A DNA stretch of 64,000 nucleotides from Larkinella rosea (GTDB lineage Bacteria; Bacteroidota; Bacteroidia; Cytophagales; Spirosomataceae). Under the pieces are notes generated by a model. It did not search any database and had not been told where the DNA came from. It saw only the letters and a list, made by a program, of their open reading frames with translations. This document shows, one piece after another, positions 46,196 to 54,480 of this stretch (positions are counted from its first letter, which is position 1; every line of letters begins with the position of its first letter). The stretch is from positions 61,841 to 125,840 of the forward strand of contig NZ_RQJO01000007.1 in assembly GCF_003858635.1 (NCBI RefSeq). The letters run 5' to 3'. Both the position numbers and the translations under genes were made by a program.

Positions 46196-46390
46196 ACGGT
46201 GGCAGAAAAAAGTGGTTAGATTTGGTCATAATTTCAACATTCTCCTCAACTTTCACAAATGAGAAAGCCGCTTCCGTTAAAGGTCCTGTTGAAAATGAGA
46301 TGAGTGCAACGGGGGATACTTCTTTTGGGGCAAAACGGGGGAAATACCGGCAATGAACAATAATCACTCTTTTCGCAGCTGGTTTAATCG

Positions 46391-46739
46391 TTACAAAAAG
46401 AGATTTTCCCTGAGGTTTATTCGAAAACCGCTCACGACTTCTGATTCCAGAAAACCGTCTTTTAATTTTTGCGCCAGTTCGATAACATTTCCATTACGTA
46501 GGTATTGCTCGAACATACGGAATCAGGTAGCCCAAAAGATTCGTCGAAGCCATCCAGTGCCGACCGTAAACCGGTGAATGATGGACGATTTCGCCCAAAA
46601 TAAATTCGACTTTCTGAGATTCATCTACGTCCGCCCAGAATTGATGACGGCGACGTTGCTCTTCCTGCCAGGAATTTTCAAGTTCATCCAGCCATTCGCG
46701 CAGATTAGGTGCTTTCAGTAAGTCATCGATGGGCGTCAT
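46391..46739 (-). pseudogene. Uma2-family endonuclease pseudogene with internal deletion
   Basis: The first 76 codons match the N-terminus of Uma2 (DUF820) proteins: an EEQRRRHQFWADVDE stretch, then KVEFILGEIVHHSPVYGRHWMAS (43-65). The frame ends after five further codons at a TAA. From about 46513 a second frame opens and codes for 40 residues (FEQYLRNG to RENLFL, stop at 46391-46393) that match the usual end of the same family (ELAQKLKDGFLES then VVSGFRI). The middle, about 80 residues with the catalytic core of the PD-(D/E)XK-like fold, is missing. This fits a frameshifting deletion. It has its own promoter. Confidence 0.75.
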
Positions 46740-46762
46740 GGGCTATTCGACATCCATATTTA

Positions 46763-46770
46763 CAAATATA
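46763..46770 (-). promoter_or_regulatory. Promoter of the Uma2 pseudogene (TATATTTG)
   Basis: TATATTTG on the minus strand matches TAnnTTTG and would give a leader of about 17 nt before the ATG at 46739. Its survival suggests the gene was lost recently. Confidence 0.5.
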
Positions 46771-46812
46771 ATAAGATTTCACCGCGACTGTTAGAATCCG
46801 GTTCCTACACTT

Positions 46813-46820
46813 TATTTTTG
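46813..46820 (+). promoter_or_regulatory. Promoter of the fucose-type catabolic cluster (TATTTTTG)
   Basis: TATTTTTG matches TAnnTTTG exactly, with a predicted start near 46827 and a leader of about 50 nt before the FAH-family gene. A TGTTAG sequence about 22 bp upstream may serve as -33. No operator was recognised. Confidence 0.5.
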
Positions 46821-46878
46821 CGCACAAGGTTATAAGCCACCGGTTTTTCTCTTTATTCAAAAAAGTAAACCCTCCATA

Positions 46879-47733
46879 ATGAAACTATTCCGCTTTGGCT
46901 CGCCGGAAAACGAGCGCCCAGGTGTCATGCTGCCTTCAGGAGGCAGCCTCGATGTATCGGCTTTTGGACAAGATTATGACGAAACGTTCTTTGCAACCAA
47001 CGGTTTGGAGAAACTGGCTAACTGGTTGGAAACCAATGCCGCAAGTTGCCCCAATGTGTCGGGTAGCGTTCGTCGGGCGTCGTGTATCAAACGACCTTCC
47101 AAGATCGTCTGCGTTGGGTTGAACTACGCCAAACATGCTGCCGAAACCAATGCCCCGGTTCCTGCCGAACCCATTTTGTTCTTTAAATCCACAACCGCTC
47201 TGGTAGGCCCTGATGACAGTGTCGTGATTCCGAAAAAGTCCGAAAAAACAGACTGGGAAGTGGAATTGGCCATTGTGATCGGTAAAAAAGCCACTTATGT
47301 TTCCAAAGAAGATGCTTTCGAATACATCGCAGGCTATGCGGTTCACAATGATTACAGTGAGCGGGCGTTCCAGCTCGAACGCGGTGGTCAGTGGGTGAAA
47401 GGCAAAAGTGCCGATACCTTTGCACCCCTCGGGCCGTTTATGGTCACGAAAGACGAAGTGCCTAACCCCAATAAATTAGGTCTCTGGCTGCGGGTCAATG
47501 GCGAATTACTTCAGGACTCCAACACGGACGACATGATTTTTGACGTTCCGACCTTGGTCAGTTACATCAGCCAGTTCATGACGCTGCTTCCCGGCGACGT
47601 CATCTCAACGGGAACCCCCTCCGGCGTCGGCATGGGCCTTAAACCGCAGCGGTTTCTCAAACCCGGCGACGTTGTCGAACTCGGCATTGAAGGACTCGGA
47701 ACTCAAAAGCAAACCGCACTGGCTTATAGTTAA
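46879..47733 (+). CDS. FAH-family hydrolase, probable 2,4-diketo-3-deoxy-L-fuconate hydrolase
   Basis: The 284-residue protein belongs to the fumarylacetoacetate hydrolase family. The metal ligands are Glu127 and Glu129 in WEVELAIVIG and Asp158 in VHNDYSER, and the usual Lys lies in WVKGKSADTFAPLGP (172-186). In the pathway implied by its neighbours it would split 2,4-diketo-3-deoxy-L-fuconate into pyruvate and L-lactate; FAH enzymes of this kind are known from fucose-type clusters. Related enzymes act on other diketo acids, so the substrate is inferred from context. A long hairpin follows the stop codon. Confidence 0.85.
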   Translation: MKLFRFGSPENERPGVMLPSGGSLDVSAFGQDYDETFFATNGLEKLANWLETNAASCPNVSGSVRRASCIKRPSKIVCVGLNYAKHAAETNAPVPAEPILFFKSTTALVGPDDSVVIPKKSEKTDWEVELAIVIGKKATYVSKEDAFEYIAGYAVHNDYSERAFQLERGGQWVKGKSADTFAPLGPFMVTKDEVPNPNKLGLWLRVNGELLQDSNTDDMIFDVPTLVSYISQFMTLLPGDVISTGTPSGVGMGLKPQRFLKPGDVVELGIEGLGTQKQTALAYS

Positions 47734-47803
47734 ATGAACAATTAAAAATGAACAATGAACAGCCTTTCGGTGCGGGTTCATTGTTCATTTTTAATTGTTC
47801 ATT
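47733..47803. repeat. Very long intergenic hairpin with 28 bp perfect arms
   Basis: The 28-base arm at 47733-47760 pairs perfectly with 47776-47803, leaving a 15-base loop. The arms are made of AATGAACAATTAAAAATGAACAATGAAC and its complement; the GAACAAT and GAACAATGAAC units are direct repeats within one arm. It overlaps the last base of the FAH stop codon and ends 16 bp before the fuconolactonase ATG. It is the most perfect member of the hairpin set. Confidence 0.9.
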
Positions 47804-47818
47804 CTAATTAATAAAAAC

Positions 47819-48643
47819 ATGACAATTGATTCTCACCAGCATTTCTGGTTCTACAATCCGGAGCGGGACAGTTGGATTACGGAAGACATGCAGCGAATTC
47901 GCCGGGATTTTTTGCCTGCTGATCTGGAACCGGTTTTGAAACAGAATGGAATCGATGGCTGCGTGGCCGTTCAGGCTGATCAGTCGGAATCTGAAACCTT
48001 GTTTTTGCTTCAAATGGCCGAAGCCTATTCCTTCGTCAAAGGGGTGGTGGGCTGGGTTGATTTGCGGGCCGAAAACCTCTACGAACGGCTGGAGTTTTTC
48101 TCGCAGTTTGAGGAGCTGAAAGGATTTCGGCACGTTGTGCAGGGCGAACCGGAAGACTTTATGATGCGCCCGGAATTCATTCGCGGTGTTCGGCAATTGG
48201 CGGCTTTTGACCTGACGTACGACATTCTGATCTACCCCAATCAACTGAAAGCTGCCCTGCATCTGGTGCGGACGGTTCCCGAAGTCTCGTTCATCATCGA
48301 TCACCTCGCCAAGCCGTATATAAAGGAGAATAAGATCAATACCTGGTCGAATTACCTGACCGAAATTGCCAAAAGTCCGAACGTGTATTGCAAAGTATCG
48401 GGAATGGTGACGGAAGCAGATTGGCACAATTGGAAACCGGATGATTTTCGACCGTATCTGGATGTGGTTTTCGAACAGTTTGGCCCCGAACGGATTGCTT
48501 TTGGCTCCGACTGGCCGGTTTGTCTCGTTGCCGCGGAATACGACCAGATGAAAAGCATTGTCGAGGACTACGTAAAACCGTGGGGCGAAGAAGTCCGGCA
48601 GAAAGTGTTTGGCGGCAACGCCGTTAAGTTTTATAGTTTATAG
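47819..48643 (+). CDS. L-fuconolactonase-like amidohydrolase
   Basis: The 274-residue protein is a TIM-barrel amidohydrolase of the Amidohydro_2 type (COG3618 group). It has the metal/substrate HxH at His6 and His8 (DSHQHF), His162 in IIDHLAKP and Asp231 in GSDWPV. Members of the group hydrolyse L-fucono-, L-rhamnono- or 4-carboxymuconolactones; the neighbouring dehydrogenase and FucP favour L-fuconolactone. The ATG at 47819 was chosen because the frame from 47795 would start inside the hairpin. Confidence 0.87.
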   Translation: MTIDSHQHFWFYNPERDSWITEDMQRIRRDFLPADLEPVLKQNGIDGCVAVQADQSESETLFLLQMAEAYSFVKGVVGWVDLRAENLYERLEFFSQFEELKGFRHVVQGEPEDFMMRPEFIRGVRQLAAFDLTYDILIYPNQLKAALHLVRTVPEVSFIIDHLAKPYIKENKINTWSNYLTEIAKSPNVYCKVSGMVTEADWHNWKPDDFRPYLDVVFEQFGPERIAFGSDWPVCLVAAEYDQMKSIVEDYVKPWGEEVRQKVFGGNAVKFYSL

Positions 48644-48712
48644 TAATTACGGCCGGAGCTACGCTTAAATCCGTAAAGTTTCCGGAATTGTTGACCCACA
48701 TGAATTTAAAAT

Positions 48713-48730
48713 CACGGACTAAAGTCCGTG
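48713..48730. repeat. REP-like palindrome CACGGACTAAAGTCCGTG
   Basis: Eight-base perfect arms enclose AA. It lies in the 95 bp gap between the fuconolactonase and dehydrogenase genes. Such ACGGACT/AGTCCGT palindromes resemble REP elements spread by IS200-like RAYT transposases, but no RAYT is in the window. Confidence 0.8.
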
Positions 48731-48738
48731 GATACATT

Positions 48739-49521
48739 ATGAACCTGAACCTACAAGACAAAATAATCATCGTTTCGGGCGGAGCGAAGGGCATTGGCGA
48801 GGGAATCTCGACCGTGCTGGCTGCCGAAGGGGCCATTCCGGTTATTATCGGGCGGAATGAAGCGGACAACCAGAAGGTCGTGTCGGCCATTACTGCATCG
48901 GGTGGCAAAGCGTTTCAGGTCGCTGCTGAACTAACCAAACCGGAAGAATGTAAAAAAGCCGTTGAGCAGACGCTGGCGCAGTTTGGCCGGATCGATGGCC
49001 TGGTGAACAATGCGGGCGTTAATGACGGTGTAGGGCTTGAAAAGGGTGATTATGAGCGGTTTATGCAGTCGTTGCATAAAAATATGGTTCATTATTATTT
49101 GCTGGCCCACCACGCCTTGCCCGCTTTGAAAGAATCCAAAGGAGCGATTGTCAATATTACGTCCAAAACCGCCGAAACCGGTCAGGGAAATACCTCGGCC
49201 TATGCTGCGGCTAACGGCGGTCGGAATGCCTTGACCCGCGAATGGGCGGTTGAATTACTGCCGTACAGCATCCGGGTCAACGCCGTTGTGGTATCGGAAT
49301 CCTGGACACCCTTGTACGAAAACTGGATCAAGACGTTTGATAATCCGCAGGAGAAACTGGACAGTATTGTATCAAAAATACCGCTCGAAAAACGGATGAC
49401 CACACCGGAAGAAATCGCCAACATGGTGGTCTTTTTGCTGTCCGATAAATCCAGCCATACGACGGGGCAATTGATCTATGTCGATGGGGGATACGTGCAT
49501 TTAGATCGGGCATTGACGTAA
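48739..49521 (+). CDS. SDR-family L-fucose dehydrogenase-like enzyme lacking the catalytic lysine
   Basis: This 260-residue Rossmann protein has SGGAKGIG (13-20), NNAG (90-93), Asn115 and Ser142, and resembles L-fucose dehydrogenases of the SDR type, including the DGVGL.(K)GDYERF region, GQGNTSAY and the C-terminal DGGYVHLDRAL. It would oxidise L-fucose to L-fucono-1,5-lactone with NAD(P)+. The Y-x-x-x-K motif is Y155-A-A-A-N159: Tyr and Ser are kept, but Lys is Asn. The next residues, GGRNALTREW, keep the usual helix. It may use another base, or be inactive or different in function. The ATG at 48739 is preferred over one at 48688, which would read through the REP-like palindrome. Confidence 0.82.
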   Translation: MNLNLQDKIIIVSGGAKGIGEGISTVLAAEGAIPVIIGRNEADNQKVVSAITASGGKAFQVAAELTKPEECKKAVEQTLAQFGRIDGLVNNAGVNDGVGLEKGDYERFMQSLHKNMVHYYLLAHHALPALKESKGAIVNITSKTAETGQGNTSAYAAANGGRNALTREWAVELLPYSIRVNAVVVSESWTPLYENWIKTFDNPQEKLDSIVSKIPLEKRMTTPEEIANMVVFLLSDKSSHTTGQLIYVDGGYVHLDRALT

Positions 49522-49600
49522 CCAATTTTAAACGTGATTGAGTGCTTCACCGTGCAATACATCGCAGGCAAATACAGACATCCTAATCCCCTGATTTTTC

Positions 49601-50875
49601 ATGGCATCCGTACCGACTACATCTACCGCCCACTCCACGGGTACACGCGGTTATGCACTGGCATTTGCGCTGGTGACGAGCTTGTTTTTCCTGTGGGCAT
49701 TCGTCCATAATCTGGAGCCCATTCTGATTCCTCACCTTAAAAAAGCCTGCCAACTAACTGATTTACAGTCGGCCTTGATTGACTCGGCGGTTTATTTGGG
49801 GTATTTCATCATGGCGTTGCCTGCCGGGTATGTCATGAAAAAGTATGGTTATCAGCGGGGCATTATTGCCGGGTTGCTCATGTACGCAGCGGGCGCTTTT
49901 CTGTTCGTTCCGGCGGCCGATACGCGGATGTACGGTTTTTTTCTGGCGGCTTTATTCATCATTGCGTCGGGCTGTGCGTTTCTGGAAACGGCGGCCAATC
50001 CGTACGTAACTATTTTAGGAAACCCGGCTACCGCAACAACCCGTCTCAATTTCAGCCAGTCGTTCAATGGGTTGGGTGCGTTTCTGGCCCCGGTTGTGGG
50101 CGGAAAAGTGATTCTGAGCGGCATCGAACATTCCGAAGCTGAACTGACGGCCATGTCGGCCGAGCAACTCAATACGTACCTGCAATACGAAGCCAATCAG
50201 GTCAAAATGCCGTATGTCGTTATCGGCCTGGTGGTGGTAGCCGTAGCTGCCCTGTTTATGTTCACGAAACTGCCGGACATCAGCGAAAAGGAGAAAAAAG
50301 CTCCCTCGTCGCTGGGCTCCGTATTTCGGCACCGGCATTTGCGACTGGGCGTCATTGCCCAATTTTTTTACGTCGGGGCACAAGTTTGCGTAACCAGCTT
50401 TTTTATCCGGTTTGCTAAATTTTCCAGCGATGTACCCGAAAAAACCGCGGCTGAATGGCTGGGTTGGGCCATGCTCGGCTTTCTGATCGGACGTTTTATC
50501 GGGACGTATCTCATGCGGTTTATACCGGCCAATCGGCTGCTCACCATCTACTCGCTCATCAGTGTGCTGTTGCTGCTGGTGGCGATGACCATGAAATCCG
50601 AAATAGCGGTTTGGGCCATTTTTGCGGTTCCCTTTTTCGAATCGATCATGTTCGCAACCATTTTTTCGCTGGGAATCAATCGCCTGGAAGAAGATACGGA
50701 GTTAGGCTCTTCGCTTCTCGTGATGGCCATTGCCGGTGGCGCTTTGTTTCCGGTCGCCATGGGATTCATTTCCGATCAAAGCAATATCAAAGTCGCTTAC
50801 ATTGTCCCGCTGCTCTGCTTCCTGGTTGTAGCGTATTATGGCTGGAAAGGATACAAACCGCAAATCAATGAATGA
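49601..50875 (+). CDS. fucP: L-fucose:H+ symporter
   Basis: A 424-residue, 12-helix major-facilitator-superfamily protein of the FucP (FHS) group. Diagnostic segments are SLFFLWAFVHNLEPILIPHL near the start, SALIDSAVYLGYFIMALPAGYVMKKYG in the second helix region and the CAFLETAANPYVTILG block. It should import L-fucose (or galactose/arabinose in relatives) with a proton across the inner membrane. The catabolic neighbours favour L-fucose. A 24 bp near-perfect palindrome begins just after its stop codon. Confidence 0.9.
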   Translation: MASVPTTSTAHSTGTRGYALAFALVTSLFFLWAFVHNLEPILIPHLKKACQLTDLQSALIDSAVYLGYFIMALPAGYVMKKYGYQRGIIAGLLMYAAGAFLFVPAADTRMYGFFLAALFIIASGCAFLETAANPYVTILGNPATATTRLNFSQSFNGLGAFLAPVVGGKVILSGIEHSEAELTAMSAEQLNTYLQYEANQVKMPYVVIGLVVVAVAALFMFTKLPDISEKEKKAPSSLGSVFRHRHLRLGVIAQFFYVGAQVCVTSFFIRFAKFSSDVPEKTAAEWLGWAMLGFLIGRFIGTYLMRFIPANRLLTIYSLISVLLLLVAMTMKSEIAVWAIFAVPFFESIMFATIFSLGINRLEEDTELGSSLLVMAIAGGALFPVAMGFISDQSNIKVAYIVPLLCFLVVAYYGWKGYKPQINE

Positions 50876-50899
50876 GTGAATAAGCAATTGCTCATTCAC
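50876..50899. repeat. Intergenic palindrome (GTGAAT...ATTCAC)
   Basis: All positions of the 24 bp symmetrical segment pair except one (882 with 893), with AGCAATTGCT at the centre. It lies between fucP and the mutarotase gene. Confidence 0.7.
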
Positions 50900-50910
50900 A
50901 ATTAAAAACT

Positions 50911-51237
50911 ATGCGCTACTGCTTCGCCCTTGACCTCGTCGACGATCCGGTTTTGATTGCCGAATACGAGAAGTACCACGAAAAATTGCGGCCTGAAATT
51001 GAGGAAAGCATCCGGACGGCTGGCATTACTGAAATGGAAATTTACCGAATCGGCAACCGGCTTTACATGATCATGGAAACCGATGAGACCTTTTCGTTTG
51101 ATAAAAAGGCGGAAATGGACGCTGAAAACCCGAAAGTTCAGGAATGGGAAAACCTGATGTGGACGTATCAGCAGGCCCTGCCTATGGCAAAACCGGGCGA
51201 AAAATGGCTGTTGATGAAGAACATTTTTAAACTATGA
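50911..51237 (+). CDS. RhaM/FucM-type sugar mutarotase
   Basis: The 108-residue protein is a ferredoxin-like dimer of the YiiL/RhaM (DUF718) family: YCFALDLVDDPVLIAEYEKYH (His23), RPEI (27-30), MEIYRIGNRLYMIMET and EKWLLMKNIFKL. These enzymes interconvert the anomers of L-rhamnose or L-fucose, providing the form used by the dehydrogenase. Its place directly after fucP suggests L-fucose. Confidence 0.87.
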   Translation: MRYCFALDLVDDPVLIAEYEKYHEKLRPEIEESIRTAGITEMEIYRIGNRLYMIMETDETFSFDKKAEMDAENPKVQEWENLMWTYQQALPMAKPGEKWLLMKNIFKL

Positions 51238-51313
51238 GGTCGCGAAGTGGTTCGAAATCTGTCAGAAACAGGAATTGTACGTATTTTTGACGAAAATCAA
51301 CCGTTGCGAATGT

Positions 51314-52096
51314 ATGCGTGAATGTCTTTTTCTTGTCCTGCTATGTATTGGATTTTTTCAGGAAACGACGGCTCAATCCACTCTTACCATATTAACATAC
51401 AACATCCATCACGGCACCAATACGTCAGAACACAATACCATTGTTCAGATTGGTCGATTGATTCGGGAATACAGTCCCGACATCGTTGCCCTGCAGGAAG
51501 TAGACAGTGTGACTGTCCGCAGCCGTAAACAGGATCATCTGGGCCAACTGGCGCGGTTGACTTCCATGTATCCTCTTTTCGGCAAAGCCATCGATTTTCA
51601 AGGAGGTAAGTACGGGACAGCTATCTTGTCGAAGTACCCTATCATTGCCAGCCAGAAAATGATGTTACCAAATCCGGATAAAACCGAACAACGGATTTTG
51701 CTGTGTGCGTATGTCGAAATGCCGAACGGGAAGACAATCCGGTTTTGCAATGCGCACCTCGACAGCGAATCGCCGTTGAACCGGAATCTCCAATTGACGT
51801 TTGTTGATAAAACCTTGGAAAACAGCATTCAGCCCGTTTTATGGTGCGGTGATTTTAATACTGATCCGGACGATCCGGAGGTTGAAAAACTCATGGATCA
51901 CTGGGTCGATGCCGGAAAAGATTCCCACACATCCACGCTGGTGGGTACGGGGGCGCGGATCGATTATGTGCTGAGTCTGAAAAAAAGCGAGTTGGAGTTG
52001 ACGCGATACCGGGTGTTGAATGTTCCTAAATTGTCGGACCATCTGCCGGTTTTGGCGACGTATCGTTTTCGAAAACCCAAAAAAAGCGGAAAGTAA
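51314..52096 (+). CDS. Secreted endonuclease/exonuclease/phosphatase-family protein
   Basis: About 260 residues with a signal peptide (CLFLVLLCIGFFQETTAQ) and the EEP fold: TYNIHHG, ALQEVDSVTVRS (Glu metal ligand), GDFNTDPDDPEVE and the closing SDHLPVLA. It is a phosphodiesterase- or phosphatase-like periplasmic enzyme, substrate unknown. It is not part of a recognised fucose pathway although it lies between that cluster and LutABC. The ATG at 51314 was preferred because it starts the signal peptide. Confidence 0.83.
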   Translation: MRECLFLVLLCIGFFQETTAQSTLTILTYNIHHGTNTSEHNTIVQIGRLIREYSPDIVALQEVDSVTVRSRKQDHLGQLARLTSMYPLFGKAIDFQGGKYGTAILSKYPIIASQKMMLPNPDKTEQRILLCAYVEMPNGKTIRFCNAHLDSESPLNRNLQLTFVDKTLENSIQPVLWCGDFNTDPDDPEVEKLMDHWVDAGKDSHTSTLVGTGARIDYVLSLKKSELELTRYRVLNVPKLSDHLPVLATYRFRKPKKSGK

Positions 52097-52172
52097 CTGG
52101 TTTCCGGACAACGGAAAAATTGATCCAGTTGTTATCAGTCTAAACCGCCCGATGTAAACTGCTCACTAGAAA

Positions 52173-52910
52173 ATGAAAGTTGCTCTTTTTTTGCCGTGCT
52201 ATGTCGACCAGTTCTACCCGAAAGTTGGCATTGCAACGCTCCAGCTTCTCGAAAAACTGGGTTGTACGGTGACGTATCCGCTTAACCAGACCTGCTGCGG
52301 TCAGCCAATGGCCAATTCGGGTTTTGAGAACCTGGCGCAGGATTGCAATGAACTGTTTGTAGAGAATTTTGGCGGAAGTTTCGATGCAATTATTTGTCCG
52401 TCAGGAAGTTGTGCGTTACATGTTAAACATCACCTGCATTCGGAAAAGCGGGAAAATGATGCGACGCACATCCGAAACCATATTTACGAATTAACCGAAT
52501 TTTTGACCGATGTCCTGAAAGTGGAGCAACTACCGGCCCGGTTTCCGTACAAGGTGGGTTTGCACCAGAGTTGCCACGGGCAGCGCGGATTGCATCTTTC
52601 CCAGATGTCGGAACTGGTTGCTGCGCCGTATTCCAAGCCGGAAAAGCTGTTGAACATGGTCGATGAACTGGAACTGATCAACCTGGAGCGGAAAGACGAG
52701 TGCTGCGGTTTTGGCGGAACGTTCTGCGTCTTTGAAGAAGCGGTTTCGGCGCGCATGGGTGTTGATCGCGTGGAAGACCACGTGCGCAACGGGGCCGAAG
52801 TACTGACCGGTGGGGATATGTCGTGTCTGATGCACCTGGAGGGAATCGTTCGAAGGAATAAGTATCCGGTGAAAGTGATGCACATTGCCGAAATATTGAA
52901 TCAGGCGTAA
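52173..52910 (+). CDS. lutA: Lactate utilization protein A (iron-sulfur, CCG domains)
   Basis: The 245-residue protein has two cysteine-rich CCG domains: FLPCYVDQFYPKVG plus TCCGQP (40-45), and GLHQSCHGQRG plus DECCGFGG (about 174-181). It forms the LutABC lactate dehydrogenase complex that oxidises L-lactate to pyruvate with electrons passing to the quinone pool. Encoded directly before lutB and lutC. Confidence 0.93.
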   Translation: MKVALFLPCYVDQFYPKVGIATLQLLEKLGCTVTYPLNQTCCGQPMANSGFENLAQDCNELFVENFGGSFDAIICPSGSCALHVKHHLHSEKRENDATHIRNHIYELTEFLTDVLKVEQLPARFPYKVGLHQSCHGQRGLHLSQMSELVAAPYSKPEKLLNMVDELELINLERKDECCGFGGTFCVFEEAVSARMGVDRVEDHVRNGAEVLTGGDMSCLMHLEGIVRRNKYPVKVMHIAEILNQA

Positions 52911-52915
52911 TCGCT

Positions 52916-53107
52916 GTGAAAATGGATTTGTTTAATGTGAAAATACCCACTTTAGGCAAAGTCACGATCACACCAGAAAACGAAAAACTTCAGGAAGGAA
53001 TGCGCCGGGCTGTTCAGCACGTTATTGAAAAGACTAAAAAAAAAGATGAAGAATTGGTGATAGCCCGCAATGGTAAACCTGTTCGGGTGAAAGCCCGTGA
53101 TCTTTAA
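52916..53107 (+). CDS. Small antitoxin-like protein between lutA and lutB
   Basis: A 61-63 residue protein starting with GTG at 52916 or ATG at 52922. It has no recognised family. The last third, EELVIARNGKPVRVKARDL, resembles the C-terminal end of the DNA-binding region of Phd/YefM-type antitoxins (IVITRNGKPVAVL). No toxin gene is adjacent. It is 5 bp from each neighbour and probably co-transcribed. Its role could be regulatory, or it may be a relic. Judged mainly on coding quality and spacing. Confidence 0.55.
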   Translation: MKMDLFNVKIPTLGKVTITPENEKLQEGMRRAVQHVIEKTKKKDEELVIARNGKPVRVKARDL

Positions 53108-53112
53108 AAACG

Positions 53113-54474
53113 ATGAATCACTCCGAGGCTGCCGAGAAATTTACAAAAGACGTTGATCGAACCACCTGGCACGATAAAACCCTGTGGTTTGTGCGCGAAA
53201 AACGCGACAAAGCGGTTTTTCAAATTCCGGAATGGGAGGCACTGCGCGAAGCCGGTTCCCGAATCAAGCACAATGCCTTGTCCAATCTGGATGAATACCT
53301 TCTTGAATTTGAGCAGAATGCCCTCAAAAACGGCGTGAAAGTTCACTGGGCCGCCGATGGGCATGAGCACAACGAGATTGTGTTGCAGATTCTGAAAGAA
53401 ACCGGTGCTACTCAGATGGTCAAGAGCAAGTCAATGTTGACGGAGGAATGCCACCTGAACGAATTTCTGATTGAAAAAGGTGTCGATGTGGTCGATACGG
53501 ATTTGGGAGAGCGCGTTGTGCAACTCGCCAATGAACCGCCCAGCCACATCGTCATGCCCTGTATTCACTGGAAAAAAGAAGAAATCGGAGAGTTATTTCA
53601 CGAACACCTCGGGACGGAAAAAGGCGCATCGGATCCCAAATACCTCGCCGAAGCGGCCCGCCAACACCTGCGCGAAAAATTCATGACGCGTCGGGCTGCC
53701 CTCACGGGGGTCAATTTTGCCGTGGCCGAAACGGGCGGTTTTGTGGTTTGCACGAACGAAGGAAACGCCGACATGGGCGCTCACCTGGCCGACGTCCACA
53801 TTGCCAGCATGGGCATCGAAAAAATCATTCCGAAAGCCCGGCACCTTGGTGTATTCCTGCGGCTTTTGGCCCGAAGCGCCACCGGTCAGCCCATTACAAC
53901 CTATTCCAGTCATTTTCACCGGCCGCGTCAGGGACAGACGATGCACATTATTATCGTCGATAATGGTCGGACGACGCAATTGGGCCGCCCGGATTTTCGG
54001 AATTCGCTCAAGTGCATCCGGTGTGGTGCCTGCATGAACACCTGCCCGGTTTACCGCCGGAGTGGCGGACACAGTTACCACAATGCCGTTGCCGGCCCGA
54101 TCGGTTCCATTCTGGCTCCCAATCTGGACATGCGGAAAAATGCCGATTTGCCGTTTGCCTCAACACTCTGCGGTTCCTGTTCCAACGTGTGCCCGGTCAA
54201 GATCGATATTCACGATCAGCTCTATAAATGGCGGCAGGTGCTGGCGGCTGAGGGCTATGTCGATAGCACGAAAAAGCAGGGGATGAAACTGATGGCGAGC
54301 GTGTTGAGCAATCCGAAACTTTTCCGTTTCTCCGGAAAAGCGGGTCGGACCCTGATGCGTCTGGCACCATTTTCGGTATCAAATCCGCTCAACCCGTGGT
54401 ACAAACAGCGCGAAATGCCCGAGCCGCCCAAGGAAAGTTTCCGGGAATGGTATGTCAATAGAGAGAAGAAATAA
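53113..54474 (+). CDS. lutB: Lactate utilization protein B (LUD domain and two 4Fe-4S clusters)
   Basis: The 453-residue protein has an N-terminal LUD domain and two ferredoxin-type cysteine motifs: CIRCGACMNTCPVYR (about 301-315) and CGSCSNVCPVKIDI (about 353-366). The stretch ETGGFVVCTNEGN is also characteristic. It is the main iron-sulfur subunit of the LutABC L-lactate oxidase system. A hairpin follows before lutC. Confidence 0.93.
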   Translation: MNHSEAAEKFTKDVDRTTWHDKTLWFVREKRDKAVFQIPEWEALREAGSRIKHNALSNLDEYLLEFEQNALKNGVKVHWAADGHEHNEIVLQILKETGATQMVKSKSMLTEECHLNEFLIEKGVDVVDTDLGERVVQLANEPPSHIVMPCIHWKKEEIGELFHEHLGTEKGASDPKYLAEAARQHLREKFMTRRAALTGVNFAVAETGGFVVCTNEGNADMGAHLADVHIASMGIEKIIPKARHLGVFLRLLARSATGQPITTYSSHFHRPRQGQTMHIIIVDNGRTTQLGRPDFRNSLKCIRCGACMNTCPVYRRSGGHSYHNAVAGPIGSILAPNLDMRKNADLPFASTLCGSCSNVCPVKIDIHDQLYKWRQVLAAEGYVDSTKKQGMKLMASVLSNPKLFRFSGKAGRTLMRLAPFSVSNPLNPWYKQREMPEPPKESFREWYVNREKK

Positions 54475-54480
54475 TTAACA

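Noticed and set aside
52916..53107. Complete toxin-antitoxin pair in the lut operon
   Set aside because: Only an antitoxin-like tail is present; both neighbours are LutA and LutB, and no toxin-like gene was found.
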